Below are positions 9,216 through 18,393 of a stretch of DNA of 64,000 nt, one piece after another. The DNA is from Curvibacter sp. PD_MW3 (GTDB lineage: Bacteria > Pseudomonadota > Gammaproteobacteria > Burkholderiales > Burkholderiaceae_C), in assembly GCA_002633085.1 (NCBI GenBank), contig NSIV01000001.1, positions 620,001 through 684,000 on the forward strand, read 5' to 3'. The notes below the pieces were generated by a model. It ran no database searches. It had not been told where the DNA came from and worked only from the letters and a program-made list of their open reading frames with translations. A program made the translations under genes and the position numbers. The first letter of the stretch is position 1, and each line of letters starts with the position of its first letter.

Positions 9216-9602
9216 ATGCGACTGATCCAAAGTGCCGCTGAACTCAAGGCGCTGCTGACTGAGAACACTGGCACACAACAGGCCTGCAGCTGCAGTCTGG
9301 GCGGCTGCGCCGGCTGGGAAAGCCTGAGTGAAGACCGCTGGCCCGCAGCTCAGATGCGGCAAGTGGCCACGCTGCGCGACCCCGAACTCTACGAGCCGAC
9401 CTTTGAGGAGCACCACCCGCAAGGTACGCGCTACGACTCACCCGATGCGCCGGTGGCATTGAAGTTCTTCCCCTACAACCGCTGCGAACTCTGGCGCTGC
9501 GGCCAATGCCAGCGGCACCTGCTGCGCTACACCGAGTTCGGCGGCTACTACGTCGACCACCGGGTGCGCGAGCTGTCGCCGAAGCTGGACATCATCGACT
9601 GA
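9216..9602 (+). CDS. Cys-rich conserved hypothetical protein
   Basis: Not recognised as a named family. The 128-aa soluble protein has two cysteine clusters: CSCSLGGC near residues 24-31 and CELWRCGQC near 90-98, a C-x4-C-x2-C arrangement followed by [12 protein letters not shown]. Together they could bind zinc or an Fe-S cluster, like a zinc-ribbon protein. The start at 9216 ([13 protein letters not shown]) is after the gltA terminator; earlier in-frame starts overlap gltA. It ends 53 nt before leuC on the same strand. No function is assigned. Confidence 0.7.
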   Translation: MRLIQSAAELKALLTENTGTQQACSCSLGGCAGWESLSEDRWPAAQMRQVATLRDPELYEPTFEEHHPQGTRYDSPDAPVALKFFPYNRCELWRCGQCQRHLLRYTEFGGYYVDHRVRELSPKLDIID

Positions 9603-9655
9603 TAAACCTTGCTGGCGTGGTCCGAATAAAATGTCGGATTGCCAAGGAAAACCCC

Positions 9656-11077
9656 ATGGGACGCACCCTTTACGACAAGATCTGGGACGAGCACGTCGTC
9701 CACACCGAAGAAGACGGCACGGCCATCCTCTACATCGACCGCCATCTGGTGCATGAAGTCACCAGCCCGCAGGCCTTCGAGGGCCTACGCCAGGCCGGCC
9801 GCAAGGTGTGGCGCGTCAGCTCCATCGTGGCTACGGCCGACCACAACACGCCAACCACCGGCTGGGAACTGGGCTACGACGGCATTGCCGACCCGATCAG
9901 CAAGGAACAGATCACCACGCTGGACGCCAACATCAAGGAGTCCGGCGCTGCCGCCTTCTTCCCCTTCCTGTCCAAGCGTCAGGGCATCGTGCACGTGATC
10001 GGCCCGGAGAACGGCGCCACACTGCCCGGCATGACCGTGGTCTGCGGCGACTCGCACACCTCGACCCACGGCGCCTTCGGTGCGCTGGCGCACGGCATCG
10101 GCACCAGCGAGGTTGAGCACGTGATGGCCACGCAGACCCTGCTGGCCAAGAAGGCCAAGAACATGCTCGTCAAGGTGGAAGGCAGCGTGGCCCGCGGCGT
10201 CACCGCCAAGGACATCGTGCTGGCGATCATTGGCAAGATCGGTACCGCCGGCGGCACCGGCTACACCATCGAGTTCGCCGGCTCGGCCATCCGTGCCCTG
10301 AGCATGGAAGGCCGCATGACGGTGTGCAACATGGCGATCGAAGGTGGCGCGCGCGCCGGCCTGGTCGCCGTCGACGACAAGACCATCGAGTACGTCAAGG
10401 GCCGTCTGCTCTCCCCCACCGGCGTGGAGTGGGACCAGGCCGCGGCCTACTGGAAGACGCTGCATTCCGACGCCGATGCCAAGTTCGACGCCGTGGTCGA
10501 GCTCGACGCCGCGCAAATCCTGCCGCAGGTCACCTGGGGCACCTCGCCCGAGATGGTGCTGGGCATCGATGGCCGCGTGCCCGACCCCGACAAGGAAAAG
10601 GACGCCAACAAGCGTGGCGCCATCGAGCGCGCCCTGACCTACATGGGCCTGGAGCCCGGCAAGCCGCTGGCCGACATCACCATCGACAAGGTCTTCATCG
10701 GCTCCTGCACCAACAGCCGCATCGAGGACATGCGTGAAGCCGCAGCCATTGTGAAGAAGCTCGGCCAGAAAGTGGCCAAGAACGTCAAGCTGGCCATGGT
10801 GGTACCGGGCTCCGGTCTGGTCAAGGAACAAGCCGAGCGTGAAGGTCTGCACGAGATCTTCAAGGCCGCCGGCTTCGAGTGGCGCGAACCGGGCTGCTCC
10901 ATGTGCCTGGCCATGAATGCCGACCGGCTGGAGCCGGGCGAGCGCTGCGCCTCCACCAGCAACCGCAACTTCGAAGGGCGCCAGGGCGCTGGCGGCCGCA
11001 CCCACTTGGTGAGCCCGGCCATGGCCGCCGCTGCCGCCGTGCACGGCCATTTCGTCGACGTCCGCAAATTCGCCTGA
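9656..11077 (+). CDS. leuC: 3-isopropylmalate dehydratase large subunit
   Basis: Isomerises 2- to 3-isopropylmalate in leucine synthesis together with LeuD; a [4Fe-4S] aconitase-superfamily enzyme. The 473-aa protein starts [15 protein letters not shown], preceded by AAGGAAAA. It shows [31 protein letters not shown] (cluster Cys) and [11 protein letters not shown] (two more cluster Cys), then [24 protein letters not shown]. It is the first gene of a leuC-(lipoprotein)-leuD-leuB-asd run. Confidence 0.97.
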   Translation: MGRTLYDKIWDEHVVHTEEDGTAILYIDRHLVHEVTSPQAFEGLRQAGRKVWRVSSIVATADHNTPTTGWELGYDGIADPISKEQITTLDANIKESGAAAFFPFLSKRQGIVHVIGPENGATLPGMTVVCGDSHTSTHGAFGALAHGIGTSEVEHVMATQTLLAKKAKNMLVKVEGSVARGVTAKDIVLAIIGKIGTAGGTGYTIEFAGSAIRALSMEGRMTVCNMAIEGGARAGLVAVDDKTIEYVKGRLLSPTGVEWDQAAAYWKTLHSDADAKFDAVVELDAAQILPQVTWGTSPEMVLGIDGRVPDPDKEKDANKRGAIERALTYMGLEPGKPLADITIDKVFIGSCTNSRIEDMREAAAIVKKLGQKVAKNVKLAMVVPGSGLVKEQAEREGLHEIFKAAGFEWREPGCSMCLAMNADRLEPGERCASTSNRNFEGRQGAGGRTHLVSPAMAAAAAVHGHFVDVRKFA

Positions 11078-11099
11078 ACCATCAGCCTAGGAGATCACG

Positions 11100-11228
11100 A
11101 TGAAAAAAATCACCCTGCTTGCCATCCTGTCCGTGACGTTCGCCCTGGTGGGCTGCAACACCGTCAAGGGTGTGGGCCAGGACATCCAGAAGGCCGGTGA
11201 GAAGATCGAAGGCGCGGCGAAAAAATAA
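11100..11228 (+). CDS. Entericidin EcnA/B-family small lipoprotein
   Basis: A 42-aa lipoprotein: [20 protein letters not shown], then [22 protein letters not shown]. It has a lipobox (LVGC) with Cys at residue 19, followed by the entericidin pattern N-T-x-G-x-G-x-D-I-x-x-x-G. AGGAG lies a few bases before the ATG. It lies 22 nt after leuC, and its TAA stop shares one base with the leuD ATG, so the two are probably translationally coupled. Entericidins are stress-linked envelope lipoproteins in E. coli; a function inside the leu operon is unknown. Confidence 0.9.
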   Translation: MKKITLLAILSVTFALVGCNTVKGVGQDIQKAGEKIEGAAKK

Positions 11229-11878
11229 TGAAAACCTTTACCGTACACAAGGGCCTGGTGGCCCCGATGGACCGCGAGAACGTCGACACCGACGCCATCA
11301 TCCCCAAGCAGTTCCTGAAATCGATCCGCAAGACCGGCTTCGGGCCCAATCTGTTTGACGAATGGCGCTACCTGGATGCCGGCTACCCGGGCCAGGACCC
11401 CGCCAGCCGTAAACCGAACCCGGATTTCGTGCTGAACCAGCCGCGTTATGCCGGCGCCTCCATCCTGCTGGCACGCAAGAACTTCGGTTGCGGTTCTTCG
11501 CGTGAACATGCGCCGTGGGCACTCGACCAGTATGGCTTTCGCACCATCATCGCCCCCAGCTTCGCCGACATCTTCTTCAACAACAGCTTCAAGAACGGCC
11601 TGCTGCCGATCCAGCTGCCGGAAGCCACGGTGGCGCAGCTGTTCGACGAATGTGCCGCCTTCCCCGGCTACCAGCTCACCATCGACCTGGAGCGCCAAGT
11701 CATCGTCAAGCCGCAGGGCGAAGAGATTCCCTTTGACGTGCAGGCCTTCCGCAAGTACTGCCTGCTCAACGGCTTCGACGACATTGGCCTGACCCTGCGC
11801 CACAAGGACAAGATTGCTGCCTTCGAAGCTCAGCGTTTGGCACAAAAACCATGGCTGGCGCACACCACCATTGCGTAA
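11228..11878 (+). CDS. leuD: 3-isopropylmalate dehydratase small subunit
   Basis: Swivel-domain partner of LeuC. The 216-aa protein has [23 protein letters not shown] at the start, [15 protein letters not shown] (substrate-binding loop with Ser-Ser-Arg), [16 protein letters not shown] and KNGLLPIQL. Length and motifs are normal for the proteobacterial type. The ATG overlaps the stop of the entericidin-like gene by one base, so its translation probably depends on that gene. Confidence 0.97.
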   Translation: MKTFTVHKGLVAPMDRENVDTDAIIPKQFLKSIRKTGFGPNLFDEWRYLDAGYPGQDPASRKPNPDFVLNQPRYAGASILLARKNFGCGSSREHAPWALDQYGFRTIIAPSFADIFFNNSFKNGLLPIQLPEATVAQLFDECAAFPGYQLTIDLERQVIVKPQGEEIPFDVQAFRKYCLLNGFDDIGLTLRHKDKIAAFEAQRLAQKPWLAHTTIA

Positions 11879-11880
11879 GC

Positions 11881-11902
11881 AGCTATCAATTTAATAGTAA
11901 TC
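11881..11902 (+). repeat. GCTAT-type dispersed repeat, copy 1 (leuD-leuB gap)
   Basis: AGCTATCAATTTAATAGT, a near-palindromic copy of the family core GCTATNAATTNNATAGC, occupies most of the 29-nt gap between leuD and leuB and comes within a few bases of the leuB start codon, so it also forms the leuB ribosome-binding region. Confidence 0.7.
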
Positions 11903-11907
11903 AAAAA

Positions 11908-12990
11908 ATGAAAATCGCAGTCTTGCCGGGTGACGGCATCGGTACCGAAATCGTGGCCGAGGCCGTCAAGGTCCTGAACGTGCTCGACCTGTCCTTCGAG
12001 ATGGAGTCCGCCCTGGTCGGTGGCGCCGCCTACGAGGCCCATGGCCACCCGCTGCCCGAGTCCACCCTGAACCTGGCCAAGGCAGCCGACGCCATCCTGT
12101 TCGGCGCCGTCGGCGACTGGAAATACGACAAACTGGACCGCCCGCTACGCCCCGAGCAGGCCATCCTGGGCCTGCGCAAGCACCTGGGCCTGTTCGCCAA
12201 TTTCCGACCCGCCATCTGCTACGAGCAACTGGTTGGCGCGTCGAGCCTGAAGCCCGAGCTGATCGCCGGCCTGGACATCCTGATCATCCGCGAGCTGACT
12301 GGCGACATCTACTTCGGTCAGCCGCGCGGCCGCCGCATCGCGGTGGACGGCCACTTCCCCGGCGCCGAAGAAGCCTTCGACACCATGCGCTACAGCAAGC
12401 CCGAAATCGAGCGCATCGCCCACGTCGCCTTCCAGGCCGCGCGCAAGCGCAACAAGAAGGTCACCAGCGTGGACAAGGCCAATGTGCTGGAAACCTTCCA
12501 GTTCTGGAAGGATGTGGTGACCGAAGTGCACGCCCAGTACTCGGACGTGGAACTGGAGCACATGTACGTTGACAACGCCGCCATGCAGCTGGTGCGGGCG
12601 CCGAAGAAGTTCGACGTCGTCGTCACCGGCAACATGTTCGGCGACATCCTGTCCGACGAGGCCTCGATGCTGACCGGCTCCATCGGCATGCTGCCCTCGG
12701 CCAGCCTGAACAGCCAGAACCAGGGTCTGTACGAGCCCAGCCACGGCAGCGCGCCGGACATTGCCGGCAAGGGCATTGCCAACCCGCTCGCTACAATACT
12801 GTCTGCTGCCATGATGCTCCGTTTCTCACTCAACCAAGCCGCCGCCGCTGACCGTATCGAGTCCGCGGTGAAGAGCGTGCTTGCAAGCGGGCTGCGCACG
12901 GCAGACATCTGGTCGGAAGGCACCACCCGGGTCAGCACCCGTGAAATGGGCGACGCCGTCGTCGCTGCCATTACAAAAACCAAGGGCTAA
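11908..12990 (+). CDS. leuB: 3-isopropylmalate dehydrogenase
   Basis: NAD-dependent oxidative decarboxylation of 3-isopropylmalate in leucine synthesis. The 360-aa protein shows [10 protein letters not shown], the substrate loop [16 protein letters not shown] with active-site arginines, [25 protein letters not shown] (catalytic Lys), [10 protein letters not shown], the metal-binding [14 protein letters not shown] and [15 protein letters not shown]. The start at 11908 follows a dispersed repeat rather than a standard ribosome binding site. Confidence 0.97.
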   Translation: MKIAVLPGDGIGTEIVAEAVKVLNVLDLSFEMESALVGGAAYEAHGHPLPESTLNLAKAADAILFGAVGDWKYDKLDRPLRPEQAILGLRKHLGLFANFRPAICYEQLVGASSLKPELIAGLDILIIRELTGDIYFGQPRGRRIAVDGHFPGAEEAFDTMRYSKPEIERIAHVAFQAARKRNKKVTSVDKANVLETFQFWKDVVTEVHAQYSDVELEHMYVDNAAMQLVRAPKKFDVVVTGNMFGDILSDEASMLTGSIGMLPSASLNSQNQGLYEPSHGSAPDIAGKGIANPLATILSAAMMLRFSLNQAAAADRIESAVKSVLASGLRTADIWSEGTTRVSTREMGDAVVAAITKTKG

Positions 12991-13064
12991 ACAGGCTCTC
13001 GGTTCGTCACGCCCTTCCGGCTGGACGAGCCGGGAAAACAGGATTTGATTTGAAAGGGCATGTG

Positions 13065-14204
13065 ATGAGCAAAGTTGGCAATCTGGTGGGCCTCGTCGGT
13101 TGGCGCGGCATGGTGGGCTCGGTCCTGATGGACCGCATGCAGGCTGAAGGCGACTTCGGCCTGATCGAACCCGTGTTCTTCTCGACCTCGAATGCCGGCG
13201 GCAAGGCCCCGGCGCAAGCCAAGAACGAAACCACGCTCAAGGATGCCAACAGCATCGACGAGCTGAAGAAGTGCGACATCATCCTGACCTGCCAGGGCGG
13301 CGACTACACCAAAGAGGTGTATCCGAAGCTGCGCGCTGCCGGCTGGAACGGCCACTGGATCGACGCCGCCTCCTCGCTGCGGATGGCCGATGACGCCGTC
13401 ATCGTGCTCGACCCGGTCAACCGCGACGTCATCGACAGCGCGCTGGCCAAGGGTGGCCGCAACTGGATTGGCGGCAACTGCACCGTGAGCCTGATGCTCA
13501 TGGCCATGGGCGGTCTGTTCAAGGCCAACCTGATCGAGTGGGTCAGCGCCATGACCTACCAGGCCGCTTCCGGCGCCGGTGCGCAGAACATGCGCGAACT
13601 GCTGAGCCAGATGGGTGCCCTGCACGACGCCGTGAAGGCCGAGTTGGCCGACCCGGCCTCCGCCATCCTGGACATCGACCGCAAGGTGGCCGCCACCATG
13701 CGTGACGCCAGCTTCCCGACCAAGAACTTCCGCAACACGGCCCTGGCCGGCAGCCTGATCCCCTGGATCGACGTGCCGGTCGAGCACGGCCAGAGCAAGG
13801 AAGAGTGGAAGGGCGGCGCCGAATGCAACAAGATCCTGGGCAACCCGGCCTTCCGCAGCGCCGGCAGCATCCCGATTGACGGCCTGTGTGTGCGCATCGG
13901 CGCCATGCGCTGCCACTCGCAGGGTCTGACCGTCAAGCTGAAGAAGGACGTGCCGCTGGACGAGATCGAGTCCATTCTTGCTGGCGCCAATGACTGGGTG
14001 AAAGTGGTCCCTAACCAACGTGAGATCAGCGAGCGTGACCTGACCCCGGCGGCCGTGACCGGCACCCTGACCGTGCCGGTCGGCCGCCTGCACAAGCTGG
14101 CCATGGGCAACGACTACCTGGGCGCCTTCACCGTCGGCGACCAGTTGCTGTGGGGTGCGGCCGAGCCGCTGCGCCGCATGCTGCGTATCCTGCTGGCAGC
14201 CTGA
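13065..14204 (+). CDS. asd: Aspartate-semialdehyde dehydrogenase
   Basis: Reduces aspartyl phosphate to the semialdehyde for lysine, diaminopimelate, threonine and methionine synthesis. The 379-aa protein is the long Gram-negative type: [20 protein letters not shown] (NADP loop), [32 protein letters not shown] (catalytic Cys), and [19 protein letters not shown] (catalytic His). AAAGGG precedes the ATG at 13065; a TTG five codons earlier is less likely. The leader from 12991 holds a 9-bp imperfect hairpin of unknown role. An intrinsic hairpin follows. Confidence 0.97.
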   Translation: MSKVGNLVGLVGWRGMVGSVLMDRMQAEGDFGLIEPVFFSTSNAGGKAPAQAKNETTLKDANSIDELKKCDIILTCQGGDYTKEVYPKLRAAGWNGHWIDAASSLRMADDAVIVLDPVNRDVIDSALAKGGRNWIGGNCTVSLMLMAMGGLFKANLIEWVSAMTYQAASGAGAQNMRELLSQMGALHDAVKAELADPASAILDIDRKVAATMRDASFPTKNFRNTALAGSLIPWIDVPVEHGQSKEEWKGGAECNKILGNPAFRSAGSIPIDGLCVRIGAMRCHSQGLTVKLKKDVPLDEIESILAGANDWVKVVPNQREISERDLTPAAVTGTLTVPVGRLHKLAMGNDYLGAFTVGDQLLWGAAEPLRRMLRILLAA

Positions 14205-14222
14205 GTCCGTTTTCTCCAGCCC

Positions 14223-14258
14223 CAACGGCTTGCGGTTCGCCGCAAGCCGTTGTCGTTT
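14223..14258 (+). terminator. Hairpin terminator after asd
   Basis: A perfect 13-bp stem (14223-14235 with 14240-14252) closed by a TTCG tetraloop, 18 nt after the asd stop. The following U-rich tract (TCGTTTGA) is short, so it may be a partly efficient terminator. Confidence 0.65.
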
Positions 14259-14331
14259 GACAACATTCAGCCCCGCTTGGGGCGACGAACGGGCAGCTCA
14301 GAAGGTTAAGCGCTTTCTCAGCTTGTCAGGC

Positions 14332-14347
14332 TAACATCTTGATGTTA
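14332..14347. promoter_or_regulatory. Inverted repeat in the fimV promoter region
   Basis: A 7-2-7 inverted repeat, TAACATCTTGATGTTA, lies about 90 nt before fimV. A TTGTCA just upstream and a TAAGGT 17 nt later could be a weak sigma-70 promoter overlapped by this site, which would suit a repressor. The binding factor is unknown. Confidence 0.4.
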
Positions 14348-14435
14348 AGGTACTTTTCCTGTTTTGAGCGTCGGTCGCCTGGCCCATCCAAGGTGCCAGG
14401 CGTAGCGGCTTGCCCGAACATCGGAGGCTATTAAA

Positions 14436-16892
14436 TTGATTGCTAAGTCACATCGCTGGCAGAAGACTGCCCTGGCCGCTGCGGCCGCGGCGGTTCTGGG
14501 TCTGTGGGGAACCCATGCCTCGGCGCTTTCGCTGGGGCGTATTGCTGTTCTGTCGGCTCTGGGTGAGCCTCTTCGGGCTGAAATCGACATTCCTGACATC
14601 AATGCCGAGGAAGCTGCCTCGCTCAAGGCCAGCGTGGCCTCGCCGGAAGCATTCCGGGCCGCTGGCATGGACTACAACGCGAGCATGAGCGGTCTGCAGA
14701 TCACGCTGCAGAAACGTCCCGACGGGCGCTCTTTCCTGCGCGTCAGCAGCGACCGCGCCATCAACGACCCTTATGTGGACCTGATCCTGGAGGCCAGTTG
14801 GTCCTCCGGCCGCATTGTGCGCGACTACACGATGCTGTTCGATCCGCCCAACCTGCGCCAACCGCAGGCCGTAACGGCCATGGTGCCGCAAGTCAGCCCC
14901 GCGCCGTCCCGTGTTGCGCCCACGCCCCGCGCCGCTGCGCCCGCGCCCGCCAGCGATGCCGGCCGTGCCGCGACCCCGCGCCCTGCCGCCAGACCAGCCC
15001 CAGAAGCACCTCCTAAGACGACAACCACCAGCCCGGCCAAACAACTGACCGTCAAGTCCGGTGACACGGCCAGCAAGCTGGTTGCCGCCAACCGCCCGGC
15101 CGGCGTGTCGCTGGACCAGATGCTGGTGGCCATGCTGCGTGCCAACCCCGATGCGTTCATCGGCGGCAACATCAACCGGCTGCGCAGCGGCGCCGTAGTG
15201 GACCTGCCTGGTGCCGAAGATGCGCAAGCCACATCGGCCGACGAAGCGCGCCAGATCGTGCTGGCGCAAAGCAAGGATTTCAACGAATTCCGCCGCAAGC
15301 TCGCCGGCAATGCGCCGGTCAGCCAGGTTGCCAGCGCCGACCGCCGTGCCAGCGGCAAGGTCGAGGCACAAGTCGAAGACAAGAAGAGCGCGGCCGGTAC
15401 GCCTGACAAGCTGACCCTCTCCAAGGGCGCTGTCCAGGCCAAGGGCGGCGAGGAAAAGATTGCCCAGGAGCGCAGCGCCAAGGAAGCCGCCAGCCGCGCC
15501 GAGGAACTATCCAAGAACATTGCCGAACTGAGCAAATTGAGCGCTGCGGCGGCCCCCGCCCCCGTGGCATCAGCACCCCAGGCGGCACCCACACCGGCAC
15601 CGGCCGCTTCCGAGCCGGCCGCAGCGGCCAGCGCCGCCGTACCCGCGGTCACAGCCTCGGCACCGGCAACCGAAGCCTCTGCCCCGGCGCCTGCCCCTGT
15701 GGCCTCCGCCCCCGTCAAACGGCCAGTCGCCGCGGCGCCGATGCCGGTGGAAGAGCCCAGCCTGCTGGACGAGCTGCTGGACAATCCGCTAGTCCCTGCC
15801 GCCGCGGCAGGCCTGCTCGCCTTGCTGGCCGGCTTGGGGATTTATCGCGTGCGCCAGCGCAAGCAGGCGGCCCAGATGGACAGCTCCTTCCTGGAAAGCC
15901 GGCTGCAGCCCGACTCCTTCTTCGGTGCCAGTGGCGGTCAGCGCGTCGACACCCACGACAGTGGCGCCAACGGCTCCTCCATGGTCTATTCCCCGAGTCA
16001 GCTTGAAGCGGCTGATGATGTGGACCCAGTGGCCGAAGCCGATGTCTATCTGGCCTATGGCCGCGATCTGCAGGCCGAGGAAATCCTCAAGGAAGCCCTG
16101 CGCATCCATCCCGACCGGGTGGCCATCCACCTCAAATTGCTGGAGATCTACGCCAAACGACGCGACGTCCGCAACTTTGAGAGCAGCGCAGCCGACGCCC
16201 ATCGCCTGACCGGCGGCGAGGGCGCAGACTGGAACCGCGTCTGCGAACTGGGCCTGGGCATCGACCCGGGCAACACCCTCTTCCAGCCCGGTGGTCAACC
16301 GGCCTCGGCACCGTCATCGGCCGCCGTGTCAGAACCCGTTGCCAACGCGCCTCAGGCCAGCCCGCAAGTTGCCGCACCCGCCGTCGAACCTGCGGCATCC
16401 GCGATGGATCTGGACCTGGATCTGGACTTCTCGCTCGATGAAGAACCGGCAGCAACACCCGCTGCCACGGCAACGCCTGCCGCCGAGCCTGCGCCTGCAT
16501 CAACAGCCCCCGATCTGGATCTGAACTTCGAGCTGCCCACCGCCTCCATCCAGGGTTCGGACAACAGCCTCGATTTCGAGCCGCCCAGCTTGCCGGAGCC
16601 GTCCACCGGCCTTGACAGCCCTGCGGCAACGTCTGGCAGCGCCCCGACAGCCGCCGCCGACACCGGTGCACTCGAATTCGATCTGGGTTCGCTCTCGCTT
16701 GATCTGGGCGAAGCCACGACCGAGCAGACCGGTGCCTCCGACGACCCGCTGGCTACCAAGCTGGCCTTGGCCGAGGAATTCAGCGCCATCGGCGACACCG
16801 ATGGCGCCCGCGCCCTGATCGAGGAAATCATCGCCGAAGCCACGGGTGACATGAAAACCAAGGCCCAGGAAGCCCTGAGCAAGCTCAACTGA
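14436..16892 (+). CDS. fimV: FimV-like polar hub / LysM-related protein
   Basis: Large inner-membrane protein related to Pseudomonas FimV, which organises type IV pilus and polar functions. Seen in order: signal-like N-terminus (ALAAAAAAVLGLWGTHASA), the FimV N-terminal domain (GRIAVLSALGEPLRAEIDI), a LysM-like peptidoglycan-binding domain around residues 205-260 (KQLTVKSGDTASKLVAANRP), a long Ala/Pro-rich region, one membrane helix near 451-470, acidic low-complexity repeats, and the C-terminal FimV motif DPLATKLALAEEFSAIGDTDGARALI. The start is TTG at 14436, with GGAGG nine to ten bases upstream and no good ATG nearby. 818 aa. Followed by truA with 2 nt between. Confidence 0.9.
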   Translation: MIAKSHRWQKTALAAAAAAVLGLWGTHASALSLGRIAVLSALGEPLRAEIDIPDINAEEAASLKASVASPEAFRAAGMDYNASMSGLQITLQKRPDGRSFLRVSSDRAINDPYVDLILEASWSSGRIVRDYTMLFDPPNLRQPQAVTAMVPQVSPAPSRVAPTPRAAAPAPASDAGRAATPRPAARPAPEAPPKTTTTSPAKQLTVKSGDTASKLVAANRPAGVSLDQMLVAMLRANPDAFIGGNINRLRSGAVVDLPGAEDAQATSADEARQIVLAQSKDFNEFRRKLAGNAPVSQVASADRRASGKVEAQVEDKKSAAGTPDKLTLSKGAVQAKGGEEKIAQERSAKEAASRAEELSKNIAELSKLSAAAAPAPVASAPQAAPTPAPAASEPAAAASAAVPAVTASAPATEASAPAPAPVASAPVKRPVAAAPMPVEEPSLLDELLDNPLVPAAAAGLLALLAGLGIYRVRQRKQAAQMDSSFLESRLQPDSFFGASGGQRVDTHDSGANGSSMVYSPSQLEAADDVDPVAEADVYLAYGRDLQAEEILKEALRIHPDRVAIHLKLLEIYAKRRDVRNFESSAADAHRLTGGEGADWNRVCELGLGIDPGNTLFQPGGQPASAPSSAAVSEPVANAPQASPQVAAPAVEPAASAMDLDLDLDFSLDEEPAATPAATATPAAEPAPASTAPDLDLNFELPTASIQGSDNSLDFEPPSLPEPSTGLDSPAATSGSAPTAAADTGALEFDLGSLSLDLGEATTEQTGASDDPLATKLALAEEFSAIGDTDGARALIEEIIAEATGDMKTKAQEALSKLN

Positions 16893-16894
16893 GT

Positions 16895-17719
16895 TTGCGC
16901 AAGTCCCCAGGCAATGCACGTGGACCCGACCCTGCCGTGAGGGTAGCCTTAGGCGTCAGCTACAACGGCCAGTCTTACGACGGTTGGCAAAGCCAGCCGT
17001 CGGGCCGCACAGTCCAGGACCAACTGGAAAAGGCGCTGGGCAAGTTTGCAGACCAGCGTATCTCCACCCTCTGTGCCGGCCGTACCGATGCCGGTGTGCA
17101 CGGCCTGATGCAGGTGGTGCATTTCGACACCAGCGCCGAACGCGACCCTTACGCCTGGGTGCGCGGCACCAACAGCTTCCTGCCACGCGACATTGCCGTG
17201 CAGTGGGCCCATGTCATGTCGGACGAATTTCACTGCCGTGCCAGCGCCCTCTCGCGCCGTTATGCCTATTCGCTGCTGGAGTCACCGGTCCGTCCCAGCG
17301 TCGATACGGGACGCGTCGGCTGGGTCTTCCAGCCGCTGGACATGGCGGCCATGCAAGCAGCCGCAGCCCGCCTGCTGGGCGAGCACGACTTCACCTCGTT
17401 CCGCGCCTCGGCCTGCCAGGCACTGTCGCCCGTGAAGACCCTGATGCGTATCGACATCAGCCGGCGCGGCGCCTACTGGCGCTTCGAGTTTGAGGCCAAT
17501 GCCTTCCTGCACCACATGATCCGCAACATCATGGGCTGCCTGATCGTCATCGGCCAGGGCAAACAGCCGCCGGAATGGATCGACGAGGTGCTGGCCGCAC
17601 GCAGCCGCGACGCGGCCGCCCCGACCTTCTCGCCCGACGGGCTGTACTTCCTCGGTCCGCGCTACGACACCCGCTGGGGCCTGCCCGACCGCACACCTGC
17701 GTATGATTGGCTGCCATGA
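16895..17719 (+). CDS. truA: tRNA pseudouridine(38-40) synthase
   Basis: Modifies uridines in the tRNA anticodon stem. The 274-aa protein has GVSYNGQSYDGWQSQPSGRTVQ, the catalytic Asp in CAGRTDAGVHG and the C-terminal HHMIRNIMGCLIVIGQGKQP. The annotated start is TTG at 16895, 2 nt after fimV; GTG at 16937 is an alternative giving a shorter, more usual N-terminus. Its TGA overlaps the trpF ATG (ATGA), so fimV-truA-trpF-trpB-trpA appear to be one unit. The order fimV-truA-trpF is common in this order. Confidence 0.95.
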   Translation: MRKSPGNARGPDPAVRVALGVSYNGQSYDGWQSQPSGRTVQDQLEKALGKFADQRISTLCAGRTDAGVHGLMQVVHFDTSAERDPYAWVRGTNSFLPRDIAVQWAHVMSDEFHCRASALSRRYAYSLLESPVRPSVDTGRVGWVFQPLDMAAMQAAAARLLGEHDFTSFRASACQALSPVKTLMRIDISRRGAYWRFEFEANAFLHHMIRNIMGCLIVIGQGKQPPEWIDEVLAARSRDAAAPTFSPDGLYFLGPRYDTRWGLPDRTPAYDWLP

Positions 17720-18390
17720 ACCGCACCCGAATCAAGATCTGCGGCCTGACACGTGAACAGGACGTTGACGCGGCCGTGGCAGCCGGCGCCGATGCGGTGG
17801 GCTTTGTTCTCTATGAGAAAAGTCCACGGTACGTGACGCCCGAGCGCGCCGCCGCACTGGCGCGCCGGCTACCGCCCTTCGTTACGCCGGTGCTGCTGTT
17901 CGTCAACGAAGATGCTATAAAAATCATAGCTGCCTGCGCCGATATTCCGGGCGCCACCGTGCAATTTCATGGTGATGAAACGCCTGCCGACTGCCTGCTG
18001 GCCAGTGGCCAAGGCACTCGCCCCTTCTTGCGCGCCGCCCGCATTCCGCTGGGCGAAGCCGCTCGTGCCTTCGACCTCGTAAAATACGCTCAGGATTACT
18101 CAGCCGCCCAGGCCATCCTGCTCGACGCCCACGTCGACGGCTTCGGCGGCGGCGGCAAGGCATTCAATTGGTCACTTCTTCCTCCAAGCGTCGACGCTCA
18201 CCTCGTCTTGAGTGGTGGGCTCACACCTGCAAACGTGGCCGATGGCATTCGGCAGGTACGGCCGCGCTGTAAATCGCTGGCCGTGGATGTGAGTTCCGGC
18301 GTCGAAAGTGCCAAAGGCATCAAGGACGCCGACAAGATCAATCAGTTCGTCGCGGCCGTGCGTGCCGCTGACGCACAACTTGCAGGCTGA
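17716..18390 (+). CDS. trpF: Phosphoribosylanthranilate isomerase
   Basis: Amadori rearrangement in tryptophan synthesis. The 224-aa TIM barrel has IKICGLTREQDVDAA (catalytic Cys), ADAVGFVLYEKSPRYV, VQFHGDE, LLDAHVDGFGGGGKAFNW (catalytic Asp) and LVLSGGLTPANVADGI, then VDVSSGVESAKGIKD. The ATG overlaps the truA stop. Residues 67-75 (AIKIIAACA) are encoded by a copy of the dispersed GCTAT repeat without disturbing the fold's reading frame. Confidence 0.96.
   Translation: MNRTRIKICGLTREQDVDAAVAAGADAVGFVLYEKSPRYVTPERAAALARRLPPFVTPVLLFVNEDAIKIIAACADIPGATVQFHGDETPADCLLASGQGTRPFLRAARIPLGEAARAFDLVKYAQDYSAAQAILLDAHVDGFGGGGKAFNWSLLPPSVDAHLVLSGGLTPANVADGIRQVRPRCKSLAVDVSSGVESAKGIKDADKINQFVAAVRAADAQLAG
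17914..17940 (+). repeat. GCTAT-type dispersed repeat, copy 2 (inside trpF)
   Basis: GCTATAAAAATCATAGC followed by TGCCTGCGCC matches the family core and its GCGC-containing right flank. It lies in frame in trpF, encoding a helix of the TIM barrel. Confidence 0.6.
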
Positions 18391-18393
18391 ACC

